Assembly: GCA_024699715.1 (NCBI GenBank)
Contig: JANPRD010000002.1
Coordinates: 62,001-126,000, forward strand
Source of the DNA: Candidatus Methanophagales archaeon
GTDB lineage: Archaea > Halobacteriota > Syntropharchaeia > Alkanophagales > Methanospirareceae
Reading direction: 5' to 3'
DNA length: 64,000 nt
Numbering within the stretch: position 1 is the first letter of the stretch; every line of letters begins with the position of its first letter. Of this stretch, positions 49,961-59,877 are shown in pieces. A program made the position numbers and the translations under genes. Below the pieces are notes generated by a model. It was given only the letters and a program-made list of their open reading frames with translations. It did not search any database and was not told the DNA's origin.

Positions 49961-50461
49961 CTAATATTTTCCTTTCCTACCACTACCCCTCCTTCCGAGC
50001 CCTCTGCAAGGGGGCATCCAGCAAATCGGCTGCGGAGGAGGTGGCGGTGGTTGAGGATGATGGGGCGTATTCAGGAATTGTGCGTGAGTTTTGTTTGATG
50101 TAACTTGGTCACGACCCTGCTCCTCACTGCTGACAAGCACGAAATCCCCGCCCTCTATTCTTAAGGCTTTGCCTTCAACGAGTGCGGATGCGATTTTCCT
50201 GCGTGCTGCTTGGAGAATGCGGTGAAAAGTGGGTTGCGAAACGCCCATCCTGCGAGCAGCTTCCTCCTGCGTCAGTCCCAAAAGGTCTTTCAGGCGAATG
50301 CTCTCCAATTCCTCTACCTTCAGCACTTCCTCACTCTCACTCCCTCGTATCCGCTCGTTTTCACTCCCCCCTTCGCCATCGCCATAGCCCCGAATCGGAA
50401 CACGAGGCTCAAAATAGAAAAAGTGCGGGAGGAATCCCACGCAACGCCTCCTTCGTCTCAC
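49961..50461 (-). CDS. DUF134 family HTH DNA-binding protein
   Basis: RRRRCVGFLPHFFYFEP, ELESIRLKDLLGLTQEEAARRMGVSQPTFHRILQAARRKIASALVEGKALRIEGGD. Confidence 0.85.
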   Translation of the reverse strand: MRRRRRCVGFLPHFFYFEPRVPIRGYGDGEGGSENERIRGSESEEVLKVEELESIRLKDLLGLTQEEAARRMGVSQPTFHRILQAARRKIASALVEGKALRIEGGDFVLVSSEEQGRDQVTSNKTHAQFLNTPHHPQPPPPPPQPICWMPPCRGLGRRGSGRKGKY

Positions 50462-50482
50462 ACCGCACTCCCCCTTTCCCCT

Positions 50483-51292
50483 TCACAAGTCAGATGCAAG
50501 CCGATGCAACCGCCTCGTAATCTCCCTCAACACTTCCCTTAGAACCTCTTTGTTGTCGTATCCACTTAAAATCTCATCCAAACTGCTCACATGTTTTTCC
50601 CTTTTCTCCGTTTCCGCTTTTTGTGCTTGTGCTTTTATGCGAGAGACCTCAGAAGCGAGATTTTTCAAAGCCCGCTCAACATCGTCAACGATTGTCACGG
50701 TGGCGGTGCGTGCAGTCCTTGAGAGCGGATTCAGGTCTATTGCGATGACCTTCTTACCCATTTTCACAAGCGCTTCAGTTCGGTCTCCGTCCTCAATCGC
50801 AACAAGCACGACATCCGCAGTGAATATGCCTTCCCGCTCCACCAAGCCACGAGGATGCTCCAAACCTTCTATGCGTTCAGTCGCATGCTCTCCAAGCACC
50901 CCTCTCGCACCGTTCCGCTCAAGCAGTTCTTTTATGCGACGCACTCGCTCTTCCGTTCGGTGAAAGAGATTCACTTCAATCCTCGCATTCGTCAGAGATG
51001 CAAGCTCAACAACAGCACGAGGAGCGAGCGCTGCAACATTACCGTTCACTGAAATCACTGGCTTCCTCGCCGAAAGCAAGAGTTCAGCAGCAACTTCAGT
51101 CGCCCTCTGGGCAGCATTTAATGTCCGCTCACCGATTAAATAATCAAAAGCCTCGCCCCTACCGTGAGCGATTAAGCCTTGCAGCGTCGCTATGCCCGCT
51201 GAAACACACTCTACAAGCCTCTCCCTTCTCTTCAGGGACTCATACCTCGGATGACTCTTCGGTATTTCCCAGTGAATCTCATGAACCGACAT
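50483..51292 (-). CDS. 4-phosphopantoate-beta-alanine ligase (archaeal phosphopantothenate synthetase)
   Basis: IPKSHPRYESLKRRERLVECVSAGIATLQGLIAHGRGEAFDYLIGERT. Confidence 0.85.
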   Translation of the reverse strand: MSVHEIHWEIPKSHPRYESLKRRERLVECVSAGIATLQGLIAHGRGEAFDYLIGERTLNAAQRATEVAAELLLSARKPVISVNGNVAALAPRAVVELASLTNARIEVNLFHRTEERVRRIKELLERNGARGVLGEHATERIEGLEHPRGLVEREGIFTADVVLVAIEDGDRTEALVKMGKKVIAIDLNPLSRTARTATVTIVDDVERALKNLASEVSRIKAQAQKAETEKREKHVSSLDEILSGYDNKEVLREVLREITRRLHRLASDL

Positions 51293-51375
51293 ACCTCAGC
51301 ACACAGCAGAAAGAAAAAAGCACACTGCACAACGCACCACAACGCCCAAAGCACAACGCACACAGACGCAAAAAA

Positions 51376-51735
51376 TTAAATTCTGCGTATGGAAATTTCC
51401 CGCTTCTTCGGCATTACTCGCCTCAAAATCTCCTTCAATTGAGCATCGTCAATCCTTTTTGTTATTTTTCCGCTCTGTGCGAGGGCGACGAGCAAATTCT
51501 CAATCTGCGTTGCGAGCTCAGGCTTCGCAAGTTTTATGTTTGTGAGTCGCTCACGAGCCTCTGGCGTGAGCAGTTGCCTCAAAATGATGCGTTTCGCCTC
51601 TTCAATCTGCTGTCTTTCAGCCTCTTCTCTCAACGCCTGCTGTTCCGCCGCTGCCTGCTGTTGCAGTAGCAGTTGTTGCAGTCGCTGCTGTCGCAAACGC
51701 TCCAACTCCTCCTCTTCAGATGCCATTTTCCTCAC
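51376..51735 (-). CDS. PDCD5-related DNA-binding protein
   Basis: EELERLRQQRLQQLLLQQQ...REEAERQQIEEAKRIILRQLLTPEARERLTNIKLAKPELATQIE. Confidence 0.9.
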   Translation of the reverse strand: MRKMASEEEELERLRQQRLQQLLLQQQAAAEQQALREEAERQQIEEAKRIILRQLLTPEARERLTNIKLAKPELATQIENLLVALAQSGKITKRIDDAQLKEILRRVMPKKREISIRRI

Positions 51736-51745
51736 CTCCGCCCTC

Positions 51746-52276
51746 TCAACTCTTCACTTCCTCTTCATCTGCTTTTGCTTCAGATGCCTTCACAGCAGCA
51801 CTTTCCGCTTCCTCGCTCCGCTTGAGCCAAGCGGGTTCTGCGAGGCGACCCTCCTGCATCAATCTCATGCGGACTTCGTGAGCGGTGTTGTCAAGTAGCG
51901 ACTGCCCCTTCGGTGAGATTTTCCGTCCTTCCTTCGTTTTAACGACGAGACCTGCGTCCTCAAGTTGAGTGAGCGCAACCCTTATGATTTTACCTGAACC
52001 CTTCCTGAAATGCTCCCTTTTGACGCCTCTTCTTTGCCTTCCGCCGTATCTTGTGCGGAGTCTTGAGACGCCGACAGGTCCATTAATGTAAATTTGGCGA
52101 AGAATTGAGGCACAGCGAATATACCACCAGTCCTTCTGCATCGGCGGAAGCTCCTTTGAAACGCCTGTTTTCACATGCACACACCATCTCGGCATCGCAA
52201 TCGCTCGCATCTTCTTCAACTTCTCCGCAACCGCCTTCACTAATTCATCCGCAGGCACATCATACACCGTCGTCAT
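51746..52276 (-). CDS. rps19e: Ribosomal protein eS19
   Basis: TTVYDVPADELVKAVAEKLKK, KELPPMQKDWWYIRCASILRQIYINGPVGVSRLRTRYGGRQRRG. Confidence 0.92.
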   Translation of the reverse strand: MTTVYDVPADELVKAVAEKLKKMRAIAMPRWCVHVKTGVSKELPPMQKDWWYIRCASILRQIYINGPVGVSRLRTRYGGRQRRGVKREHFRKGSGKIIRVALTQLEDAGLVVKTKEGRKISPKGQSLLDNTAHEVRMRLMQEGRLAEPAWLKRSEEAESAAVKASEAKADEEEVKS

Positions 52277-52391
52277 CCCTCTCTCCTATTCTCCCTTTCT
52301 TCTTCAAATTAATCAATATTAAGGCACGCACCGCTTATGTGTGTTGAGAGTTTTGCAGAGCGAAGCGGAAAGAGGAGCGGAGGTGGTAGCA

Positions 52392-53843
52392 ATGGTTGCG
52401 GGAAAGGAAAATAGAGAAGAGATAGAAGGAGAGGATGTGAGAATAGGCTTGGAGTGTCATGCTCAACTGCTCACGAAGTCGAAGTTGTTCTGCGGTTGTT
52501 CTACGGATTACAGAGGTGCCGAGCCGAACACGCACTGCTGCGAGGTTTGTTTGGGCTTGCCCGGCGCATTGCCGGTGGTGAATGAGCAGGCGTTGAAGTT
52601 CGCATTGAAAGTCGCTCTCGCACTAAACTGCGATATTCAGCCGAAAACGCTTTTCTACCGCAAGAATTATTTTTATCCCGACTTGCCTCGTGGCTTTCAG
52701 ATATCGCAATATGATTTCCCGATAGCGTTGAACGGATATTTAAGCATAGAAAGCGACGGCGTTGAGCGTAAGATAAGGATAAGAAGGGTTCATTTGGAGG
52801 AAGACCCTGGCAAATTAGTATATCCAGGCTCAATAACTACCGCAAAGTATGTGCTTGTGGACTACAACCGCTCTGGCGTTCCGCTTGTTGAAATCGTTAC
52901 TGAGCCTGATTTGAGGTCGCCTCGTGAGGCACGCATTTTCTTGGCGAAGTTGCGCTCTATTTTGGAATATTTAGGCGTTTTCAACGGCGATTTGGAGGGT
53001 GCGATGCGCGTGGATGCGAACATTTCACTCGGCGGTGGAGAGCGTGTTGAAGTGAAGAACATCTCTTCGCTGAAGGGAGTTGAGCGAGCGCTCGCTTTTG
53101 AAATCACGAGGCAGCGGAACTTCCTGCGAAGAGGTCAAAGCATTCAACAGGAGACAAGATTCTACGACGAGGAGCGAGGCATCACGGTTGCGATGCGAAC
53201 AAAGGAGTTTGAGCAGGACTACCGGTATTTTCCCGAGCCTGACCTCGTGCCTATTCAGATTTCAGCAGAGCTTGTGGATGCCTTGAAGGCAGAGATTCCT
53301 GAGATGCCAGACGAGAAGATGCGTCGCTTCTTGCGTCAGTATGCTCTCACGAGGGAGCAGGCGAAGGCGCTCACAGAAGACATATTCGTTGCGGATTTCT
53401 ACGAGGCTGTCGCATCTGAGATTGATGCGAGATTCGCAGCCACATGGGTCGCAGATGTGCTGAAGGGCGAGCTGAACTATCGTGGCATGAGCATGCGAGA
53501 GGCGTTGAAGCGGGTTTCACCTGAAAATTTCGTCAGATTGCTGAAAATGCTTCGCAGTGGCGAGATTGCGGAGCGTGCAGCGGTTGAGATTTTGAGAGAG
53601 ATGCTTGACAGGGGAGGCTCTCCCGAAGAAATCCTGCGTAGGAAGCACCTTAAGAGGCTCTCTTCCGCTGAAATTGAGCATGCGGTTGATGAAGTCATCT
53701 CGGAGCATGCGAAAGCGGTGTCAGACTTCAAAGCAGGGAAGAAGGAGGCTTTGAACTTTCTTGTGGGTCAGGTGCTTAAGAAGACGAGGGGCAGAGCGGA
53801 CCCGAAGGAGGCTCGCAACATCCTCGCTCAAAAATTGCAGTGA
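52392..53843 (+). CDS. gatB: Asp/Glu-tRNA amidotransferase subunit B (GatB)
   Basis: VRIGLECHAQLLTKSKLFCGCST, CLGLPGALPVVN, YPDLPRGFQISQYDFPI, VDYNRSGVPLVEIVTEPDLRSP; ORF opens at 52341. Confidence 0.93.
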   Translation: MVAGKENREEIEGEDVRIGLECHAQLLTKSKLFCGCSTDYRGAEPNTHCCEVCLGLPGALPVVNEQALKFALKVALALNCDIQPKTLFYRKNYFYPDLPRGFQISQYDFPIALNGYLSIESDGVERKIRIRRVHLEEDPGKLVYPGSITTAKYVLVDYNRSGVPLVEIVTEPDLRSPREARIFLAKLRSILEYLGVFNGDLEGAMRVDANISLGGGERVEVKNISSLKGVERALAFEITRQRNFLRRGQSIQQETRFYDEERGITVAMRTKEFEQDYRYFPEPDLVPIQISAELVDALKAEIPEMPDEKMRRFLRQYALTREQAKALTEDIFVADFYEAVASEIDARFAATWVADVLKGELNYRGMSMREALKRVSPENFVRLLKMLRSGEIAERAAVEILREMLDRGGSPEEILRRKHLKRLSSAEIEHAVDEVISEHAKAVSDFKAGKKEALNFLVGQVLKKTRGRADPKEARNILAQKLQ

Positions 53844-53925
53844 TGCTTTTGTGTGTTGAGCGTGGGAATTGAGCAGGGAAAAAATGGCAAGATTTAAATA
53901 AATGAGTTTTCGTTGAGAGAAGCAA

Positions 53926-54342
53926 ATGGGAGAGGAGTTTGAGCCGAGAATCGTGGGGTTTGCGTGCAATTGGTGCACTTATGCGGCGATAGACCTCGCA
54001 GGCACATCAAGGATGAAATACCCGCCGAACATTCGCATCATAAGAGTGATGTGTTCCTCAAGGGTGGATCCGATGTTCGTTCTGCGAGCGCTGCTTAACG
54101 GTGCGGATGCGGTGTTCATCGGTGGATGTCATCCGGGTGAGTGCCACTACATAGAGGCGAATTTCTACACGAGGCGAAGAATCGCAGCATTGAGAAGGAT
54201 ATTGAAGGAGTTTGGAATGGACAACAGGGTGAGATTGGAGTGGATTTCCGCTGCTGAGGGTGAGAAATTTGCGAGAACGATGGAAGAGATGGTTGAATAT
54301 GTGAAGAAGTTGGGACCGAATCCACTGAGGGGGCGCCTATGA
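53926..54342 (+). CDS. mvhD: MvhD-like [2Fe-2S] electron-transfer subunit
   Basis: PRIVGFACNWCTYAAIDLAGTSRMKYPPNIRIIRVMCSSRVDPMFVLRALLNGADAVFIGGCHPGECHY. Confidence 0.9.
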   Translation: MGEEFEPRIVGFACNWCTYAAIDLAGTSRMKYPPNIRIIRVMCSSRVDPMFVLRALLNGADAVFIGGCHPGECHYIEANFYTRRRIAALRRILKEFGMDNRVRLEWISAAEGEKFARTMEEMVEYVKKLGPNPLRGRL

Positions 54343-55403
54343 AAGCTGCGGAATTGGGAATAGGGGAATTGGAGGGATTTTTCAAGGAGCTGCTGACGAA
54401 GAATGTAGTGGACTGCCTGCTGCTACCGTTCAGGGTCGGGAAAACAGTGACTTACATGCTTGTGAGCGAGCCTGAGAAGATGGGTTCGCCGGTCATCTTC
54501 GTGCCAGTCTTCGGCATAAGCGCTGCGAATATTGTGAAAGGATGGACGATTGAGCGGAAAATAGGAGTAGTTGCGAAGCCATGTGAGATAAGGGCTGCGA
54601 TTGAACTGATAAAATTGGAGCAGATTTCGCCTGAGAGCGTGCTGTTGTTCAGTGTTGACTGCGCAGGTGCATATAACTTGAAGGATTTCGCGGAGCATGC
54701 GGATGAAATCGGCGATGCTCTCGACGAAGAAAAGGTCGCTGCGCTTGAGAAGAAGGGTGTTTCACTGCGGACTGCGTGCCAAATCTGCGACAAGAGGCTT
54801 GCGGAATACGGCGATGTAGGGATTGTGCGTGTGAATGCGGAGAAGGTGATGCTTGTTGCTCTGACGCCGAAGGGAGAGGAGGCGTTGTCTGCGGTTGAGC
54901 TGACGCTTGAGGAGAAGGATGTTTCTCGTGAGGACTTGAAGCGTAAGATTAAGGAGGAGGCGGAGAAAAGGAAGGCGGAGATTCCTCGCATAAGCAGTGC
55001 TGAGGAGCTTGACGATGTGCTTGCGTCGTGCATCCTTTGCAAGAACTGCAGGGACATGTGTCCTGTGTGCTACTGCAAGGTGTGCTTCTTTGAGCAGCCG
55101 CTCGGAAACCTCGCTGGCGGAGATATGTTGAACCTTGCGACGCTCAGAGGCGTTTTGAGAGTGCCATCGCCCGTTCAGATGTTCTACCACCTGACGAGGC
55201 TCTACCATGTATGCACGACTTGCGTCGCTTGCGGGGCATGTGAGGATGCGTGTCCGAGCGAGATTCCGCTGACGAAGATATACCCGATGGTCGCAGAGAA
55301 GGTGCAAGAGATGTTCGCATACGAACCTGGGAAGAGCGTGGAGGAGCCACTACCGCTCACAACATACAAGGAAGAGGAATACGAGGAGTATCTGCGACCC
55401 TGA
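54339..55403 (+). CDS. FdhB/FrhB-like F420/formate dehydrogenase beta subunit homologue
   Basis: GVVAKPCEIRAAIELIKLEQ, CILCKNCRDMCPVCYC, CTTCVACGACEDACPSEIPL; ATGA overlap with mvhD. Confidence 0.75.
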   Translation: MKAAELGIGELEGFFKELLTKNVVDCLLLPFRVGKTVTYMLVSEPEKMGSPVIFVPVFGISAANIVKGWTIERKIGVVAKPCEIRAAIELIKLEQISPESVLLFSVDCAGAYNLKDFAEHADEIGDALDEEKVAALEKKGVSLRTACQICDKRLAEYGDVGIVRVNAEKVMLVALTPKGEEALSAVELTLEEKDVSREDLKRKIKEEAEKRKAEIPRISSAEELDDVLASCILCKNCRDMCPVCYCKVCFFEQPLGNLAGGDMLNLATLRGVLRVPSPVQMFYHLTRLYHVCTTCVACGACEDACPSEIPLTKIYPMVAEKVQEMFAYEPGKSVEEPLPLTTYKEEEYEEYLRP

Positions 55404-55417
55404 GACGGTGGAGGGAA

Positions 55418-56029
55418 ATGATAAAGGCGTGGGAGACCGACCCCAACTTTAAATATGAGATAATGAGAGAGCCTGGCGGGGAGCATTTGCTCTCTTGCTA
55501 TCAGTGTTCCACATGCACGCTCGGCTGTCCGATTGTGGAGGTCGGAAAGGAGCTCGGCTTTGAATACAATCCGAGGAAAGTCATTCAGATGAGCATTCTC
55601 GGCTTGCGGAAAGAGGTGCTTTCTCGCCCTGAAATATGGTTCTGCGCATCTTGCCAGATATGCTACGAGTGGTGTCCGCAGGATGTCCGTTTCTCGGAGG
55701 TCATGGGAGCGATTCATCGTATTGCAGAGCGGGAAGCGGAGAAGGGAAACATAAAGATAGAGAGTCGTCGCCCTGATTTTGAGCATGCGTTCTTGAATCA
55801 GGTGCGAAAATACGGCAGGCAGTATGAGGCGGGACTCATGCGTGAGTTCTACAAGGGCAGACTGCTCCAAATGATTAAAGACTACAGGAAAATGGGAACC
55901 GCACTCTTTCTGAAGGGCAAAGTTGCGCTCTTCCCGGACAAGATAAAGAATGCGGAGGAAGTTGCGAGGATATTTGAGCGTGTTGAAGAGGAGGAGAAGA
56001 AGATTGCGGAGGAGGCAGGGAAGGCATAG
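55418..56029 (+). CDS. hdrC: Heterodisulfide reductase subunit HdrC
   Basis: LLSCYQCSTCTLGCPIVEVGKELGFEYNPRKVIQMSILG, CASCQICYEWCPQDV. Confidence 0.9.
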   Translation: MIKAWETDPNFKYEIMREPGGEHLLSCYQCSTCTLGCPIVEVGKELGFEYNPRKVIQMSILGLRKEVLSRPEIWFCASCQICYEWCPQDVRFSEVMGAIHRIAEREAEKGNIKIESRRPDFEHAFLNQVRKYGRQYEAGLMREFYKGRLLQMIKDYRKMGTALFLKGKVALFPDKIKNAEEVARIFERVEEEEKKIAEEAGKA

Positions 56030-56056
56030 CGAAGAATGTTGTGAAGGAGGAGGCGA

Positions 56057-56917
56057 ATGGGCATGAAGTATGCATATTACCCCGGATGCACGGCACATAC
56101 GACATCAAAAGAATACGAGATGAGCGTTCAAGCGGTCTGCGAGAAGCTTGGTATTGAGCTTGTTGAGGTGGAGGACTGGAACTGCTGTGGTGCTTTGGAG
56201 GCGACGGGTCTGCTTTTGTATGCGTTGAATGCGAGGACACTCGCACTTTCAGAGAAGCAATTACCGGATTTGGATTTAGTTGCATCCTGTAATGCGTGCT
56301 ACATAAACCTTGCGAAGACGAGTGTTGCGCTGCGAGAGGATGAAGAATTGAGGAAGAAGGTGAATAACATAATTCAAATGGAATACAAAGGCACGGTGAG
56401 GGTGCGACACATATTGGAAGTGATAGCGAATGATGTGAGCGAGGAAGAATTAAAGGCAAAAATAGAGAAGAAATTGAACATAAAGGTGGCACCTTACTAC
56501 GGATGCTTCACAGGAAGACCATCAAGAGCCGCATTTGACGACCCTGACGAGCCGACTTCAATGGACAAGGTGTTGAAGATTGCGGGTGCTGAAATCGTTC
56601 CTTTCGGATACAAGGCGAAATGCTGTGGTGGCGGTCTGATGATGTTTCATCCAGAAATCTCATTTGCGATGTCCCGTAAGATATTAGAAGCGGCGAAGAA
56701 TGCGGGTGCTGACTGCATTTCAGTTGCATGTCCGCTCTGTCAAATGATGTTGGATGCGAAACAGGGCGATATTGAGGAGAAATATAACATTGAGTTGAAG
56801 ATTCCAGTGCTTTACTTCACACAACTGCTCGGTCTTGCGCTGGGAATACCGCCGAAGAAGCTCGGAATAGATAAGGTTATGGTTCCTGCGAAGGACTTGC
56901 TCGCAAAAATCGGATGA
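56057..56917 (+). CDS. hdrB: Heterodisulfide reductase subunit HdrB
   Basis: YAYYPGCTAH, DWNCCGALEATG, CNACYINL, KCCGGGLMM, CPLCQMMLD (CCG motifs). Confidence 0.93.
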   Translation: MGMKYAYYPGCTAHTTSKEYEMSVQAVCEKLGIELVEVEDWNCCGALEATGLLLYALNARTLALSEKQLPDLDLVASCNACYINLAKTSVALREDEELRKKVNNIIQMEYKGTVRVRHILEVIANDVSEEELKAKIEKKLNIKVAPYYGCFTGRPSRAAFDDPDEPTSMDKVLKIAGAEIVPFGYKAKCCGGGLMMFHPEISFAMSRKILEAAKNAGADCISVACPLCQMMLDAKQGDIEEKYNIELKIPVLYFTQLLGLALGIPPKKLGIDKVMVPAKDLLAKIG

Positions 56918-56938
56918 GCGAAGTGCGCTAAAAGGTGA

Positions 56939-59623
56939 GTGAAAATGGCAATTGCTGTGATTGGAGGAGGAGTTGCGGGCATTCACGCAGCATTAACACT
57001 CGCAAATTCAGGCTACAAGGTATATCTCATAGAGAGAAGCGGTAAATTAGGCGGTAAGATGTCGGAACTTGCCGAATGTGAGACGGGTTTATCGCCGAGT
57101 ATTGCGGAGGTTGAGGCACATCCGAACATAGAAGTGATGCTTTCAAGCGAAGTTGAAGGTATTTCAGGCAGCGCTGGGAGCTTTAAACTGCGAGTTTCAG
57201 GCAGAGAATTGGAAGTTGCGAGCGTTATTCTCACGCCAGGCTACGACATTTTTGAGGAAATACCGAAGAGTTATGCGATTGACCATCCGGATGTAGTGAC
57301 ATCGCTTGAATTTGAGCGGATATTGAGGGAGAAGAAGGGGGAATTGACGAGACCTTCAGACGGTAAGAAGGTAAAAAGGCTCGGATTCATCAAATGCATA
57401 GGCTCAAGATGCAAACAAAATGAGATTTGCTCTTCAGCGTGCTGCGGATACACTGCGAAAGAGGCGAAGATTGTGCTTGATAGGTATCCAGATGTGGAAA
57501 TATACATTTTCTACATGGATGTGCGGACTTTTCAACGCTACGACGAGTTCTTTGATGAGATAAAGGATAAAGGGGCAAAATACATAAGGTCAAGAGTGCC
57601 AGAGATTATTGTAGAAGATGGGAAACTGCTTTTAAAATACGAGAATCTTGCGAAAGGGACGATTGAGACGGTAGAATTGGACATGGTTGTGCTTGCAGTA
57701 GGTCTTTTACCGTCGAAAACGATGCGGGATTTGGCGTCAAAACTCGGCGTTCAACTCGACGAGTTCGGCTTTGTGCAGACGAAATTCACGAGTCCTGTGG
57801 AGACGAATGTCAGTGGAATTTTCGTGGGAGGGACTGCGAGGGCGCCGATGATGGTCGCAGACAGCGTCGCATTCGCAGAGGCAGCAGCAGCAAAAGCAGC
57901 TCGCTTGAGTGAGCGGGACGGCGTTCTGCCAGAGGAGCGAGAATATGTGGCGTTTGAGGAGGAGCCTCGTGTCAGCGTCATTATTAACAGCATGCTTGAA
58001 TTGGACAAAGCAGCACTCGCAGCACACGCAGAAGGCTTGGGTGCTGTGGTGCATGTGGCGGAAGCGGATACAGCGGGATTCAGTGATGCGGTTAAGCAGG
58101 CGGTTGAGCGTGGAGCGAACAGAATAGTGGCTGCGGGCTTCTCCCCTCGCAAATACGAGTCGCTTCTGAGAGATGCGTGTGCGAAAGCGGGATTGAATCC
58201 GTTTTTGATGGAAGTCGTCGGGTTGGAGCAGTGCCTCGCTCAAGACGGCGAGAGAGCAACCGAGAATGCGAAGAAGCTCGTTGAGATGGGCGTTGAGAAG
58301 GTGAAGCGCTTTGAAGAGGTCGTCGTTGAGCGTTATCCGGTGGTGAGGCGTGCATTGGTCGTGGGCGGTGGCATCTCAGGCATGCAAGCAGCGTTGGACA
58401 TTGCGAATGCTGGCTACGAGGTGTATTTGGTGGAGAAAGAAGCAGAGCTTGGAGGATATTTGCGAGAGGCGGGTGTGCTTCCTACGGGGGAGAGCGCTGC
58501 TGAAGTGCTGAACAAGTTGAAAGCGGAAATTCAGGGAAATGAGCGGATAAAAGTGCTGACGAATGCGGAAGTGCTTGAGATTTCGGGCAGACCGGGTGAG
58601 TTCAAGGCGAGAATAAAAGCGAATGGAGAAGAGCGGGAGTTGGATTTCGGCGCTTGCGTCCTTGCGACTGGCACTCGCTCTTTCACCCCAACGGGCTTCT
58701 ACAACTACGGCACAGACGAGAAGGTGAAGACGCAGTTGGAGTTTGAGAAGATGCTCGCAAGTGGCAGTCTGGCGGCGAACACAATCGTGATGATTCAGTG
58801 CGTCGGTTGGGGTTCCGCAGTGGATTACTGCTCAAAGGTCTGCTGCGTTGAAGCGGTGAAGAATGCGCTGCTCGCTAAGAAATTGAAGCCCGAAGCGAAT
58901 GTGTTTGTGCTTTACCGAGAGATGCGCACATACGGCAAGTGGGAGATGCTTTACAAGGAGGCGAGACAAAAGGGCGTGATTTTCCTCCGCTACGACAAGG
59001 AGCGACCTCCGAAATACGAGAACGGCATCGTCTCCGTATTTGATGTGATTTTCAACGACGAGATTCAAATAAAGCCCGACATTGTTGTGTTAAGCACGCC
59101 TCTGCTTCCTGCGGAAGGAAATGAGCGACTCGCTGAAATGCTTCACATCGCAACGAAGCGAGGATTTTTCCTGCCTGCGAATGAGCGACCGAAAATGAGG
59201 ACGACGCCCGTAGAAACGGCGAAGAAGGGCGTATTCATCTGCGGTTCTGCGGTTTTCCCTGCGATGCTTGACGAATGCCTCGCACAAGCCTCGGCAGCTG
59301 CTGCGAAGGCATGCGAATTCCTCTCACAGCCTTTCATTGAGGTCGGCGGCGTCGTCTCTACGGTTGACGAGCAAGTCTGTGCGGGCTGCGGAACATGCGT
59401 GAACATCTGCCCGTTCAAAGCGATTGAGCTCGTTGAGGAAGTCATTCCCGTGACAACATACTCGGTGAAAACAAATGTGAGCGAAGTCAGGCGAGTGGCT
59501 CGTGTGCAAGAAGCACTCTGCAACGGATGCGGTGCTTGCGCAGGTGCATGCCCATCAAGCGCAATCTCGCTGAAATGCTTCAAAGACACGCAAGTTTATG
59601 CGCAAATTGACTACGCCTTTTAA
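56939..59623 (+). CDS. hdrA: Double-length HdrA (two tandem HdrA FAD modules + C-terminal 2x[4Fe-4S])
   Basis: VIGGGVAGIHAALTLANSGYKVYLIER and VVGGGISGMQAALDIANAGYEVYLVEK in one 894-aa ORF; CAGCGTCVNICP, CNGCGACAGACPS. Confidence 0.92.
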   Translation: MKMAIAVIGGGVAGIHAALTLANSGYKVYLIERSGKLGGKMSELAECETGLSPSIAEVEAHPNIEVMLSSEVEGISGSAGSFKLRVSGRELEVASVILTPGYDIFEEIPKSYAIDHPDVVTSLEFERILREKKGELTRPSDGKKVKRLGFIKCIGSRCKQNEICSSACCGYTAKEAKIVLDRYPDVEIYIFYMDVRTFQRYDEFFDEIKDKGAKYIRSRVPEIIVEDGKLLLKYENLAKGTIETVELDMVVLAVGLLPSKTMRDLASKLGVQLDEFGFVQTKFTSPVETNVSGIFVGGTARAPMMVADSVAFAEAAAAKAARLSERDGVLPEEREYVAFEEEPRVSVIINSMLELDKAALAAHAEGLGAVVHVAEADTAGFSDAVKQAVERGANRIVAAGFSPRKYESLLRDACAKAGLNPFLMEVVGLEQCLAQDGERATENAKKLVEMGVEKVKRFEEVVVERYPVVRRALVVGGGISGMQAALDIANAGYEVYLVEKEAELGGYLREAGVLPTGESAAEVLNKLKAEIQGNERIKVLTNAEVLEISGRPGEFKARIKANGEERELDFGACVLATGTRSFTPTGFYNYGTDEKVKTQLEFEKMLASGSLAANTIVMIQCVGWGSAVDYCSKVCCVEAVKNALLAKKLKPEANVFVLYREMRTYGKWEMLYKEARQKGVIFLRYDKERPPKYENGIVSVFDVIFNDEIQIKPDIVVLSTPLLPAEGNERLAEMLHIATKRGFFLPANERPKMRTTPVETAKKGVFICGSAVFPAMLDECLAQASAAAAKACEFLSQPFIEVGGVVSTVDEQVCAGCGTCVNICPFKAIELVEEVIPVTTYSVKTNVSEVRRVARVQEALCNGCGACAGACPSSAISLKCFKDTQVYAQIDYAF

Positions 59624-59877
59624 ATTCCCCTTTCTTCCTTTTTTCTTTCCGCTCCTCTTTGTTGCAGTTCATGTCCATTCTCTCAATTATAAATTCACTT
59701 TCCGTGCAAGTGCCTCATTTCCAATCTCAAGATTACCTATTCCAAGCAATTATTAACGATGTGTCCTAATGATGTTCAATTATTTATGTTGTTTAATGCC
59801 TACTTGGACAGGATGAAAAAGCCGAAAACCTTTTAAGAAGAAATATCCTATGCTTATTCGGAGAGGTCGAGAAAAGG

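Noticed and set aside
54452-56098. Long reverse ORFs across fdhB/hdrC
   Set aside because: Antisense to strongly supported genes; long only because of codon composition
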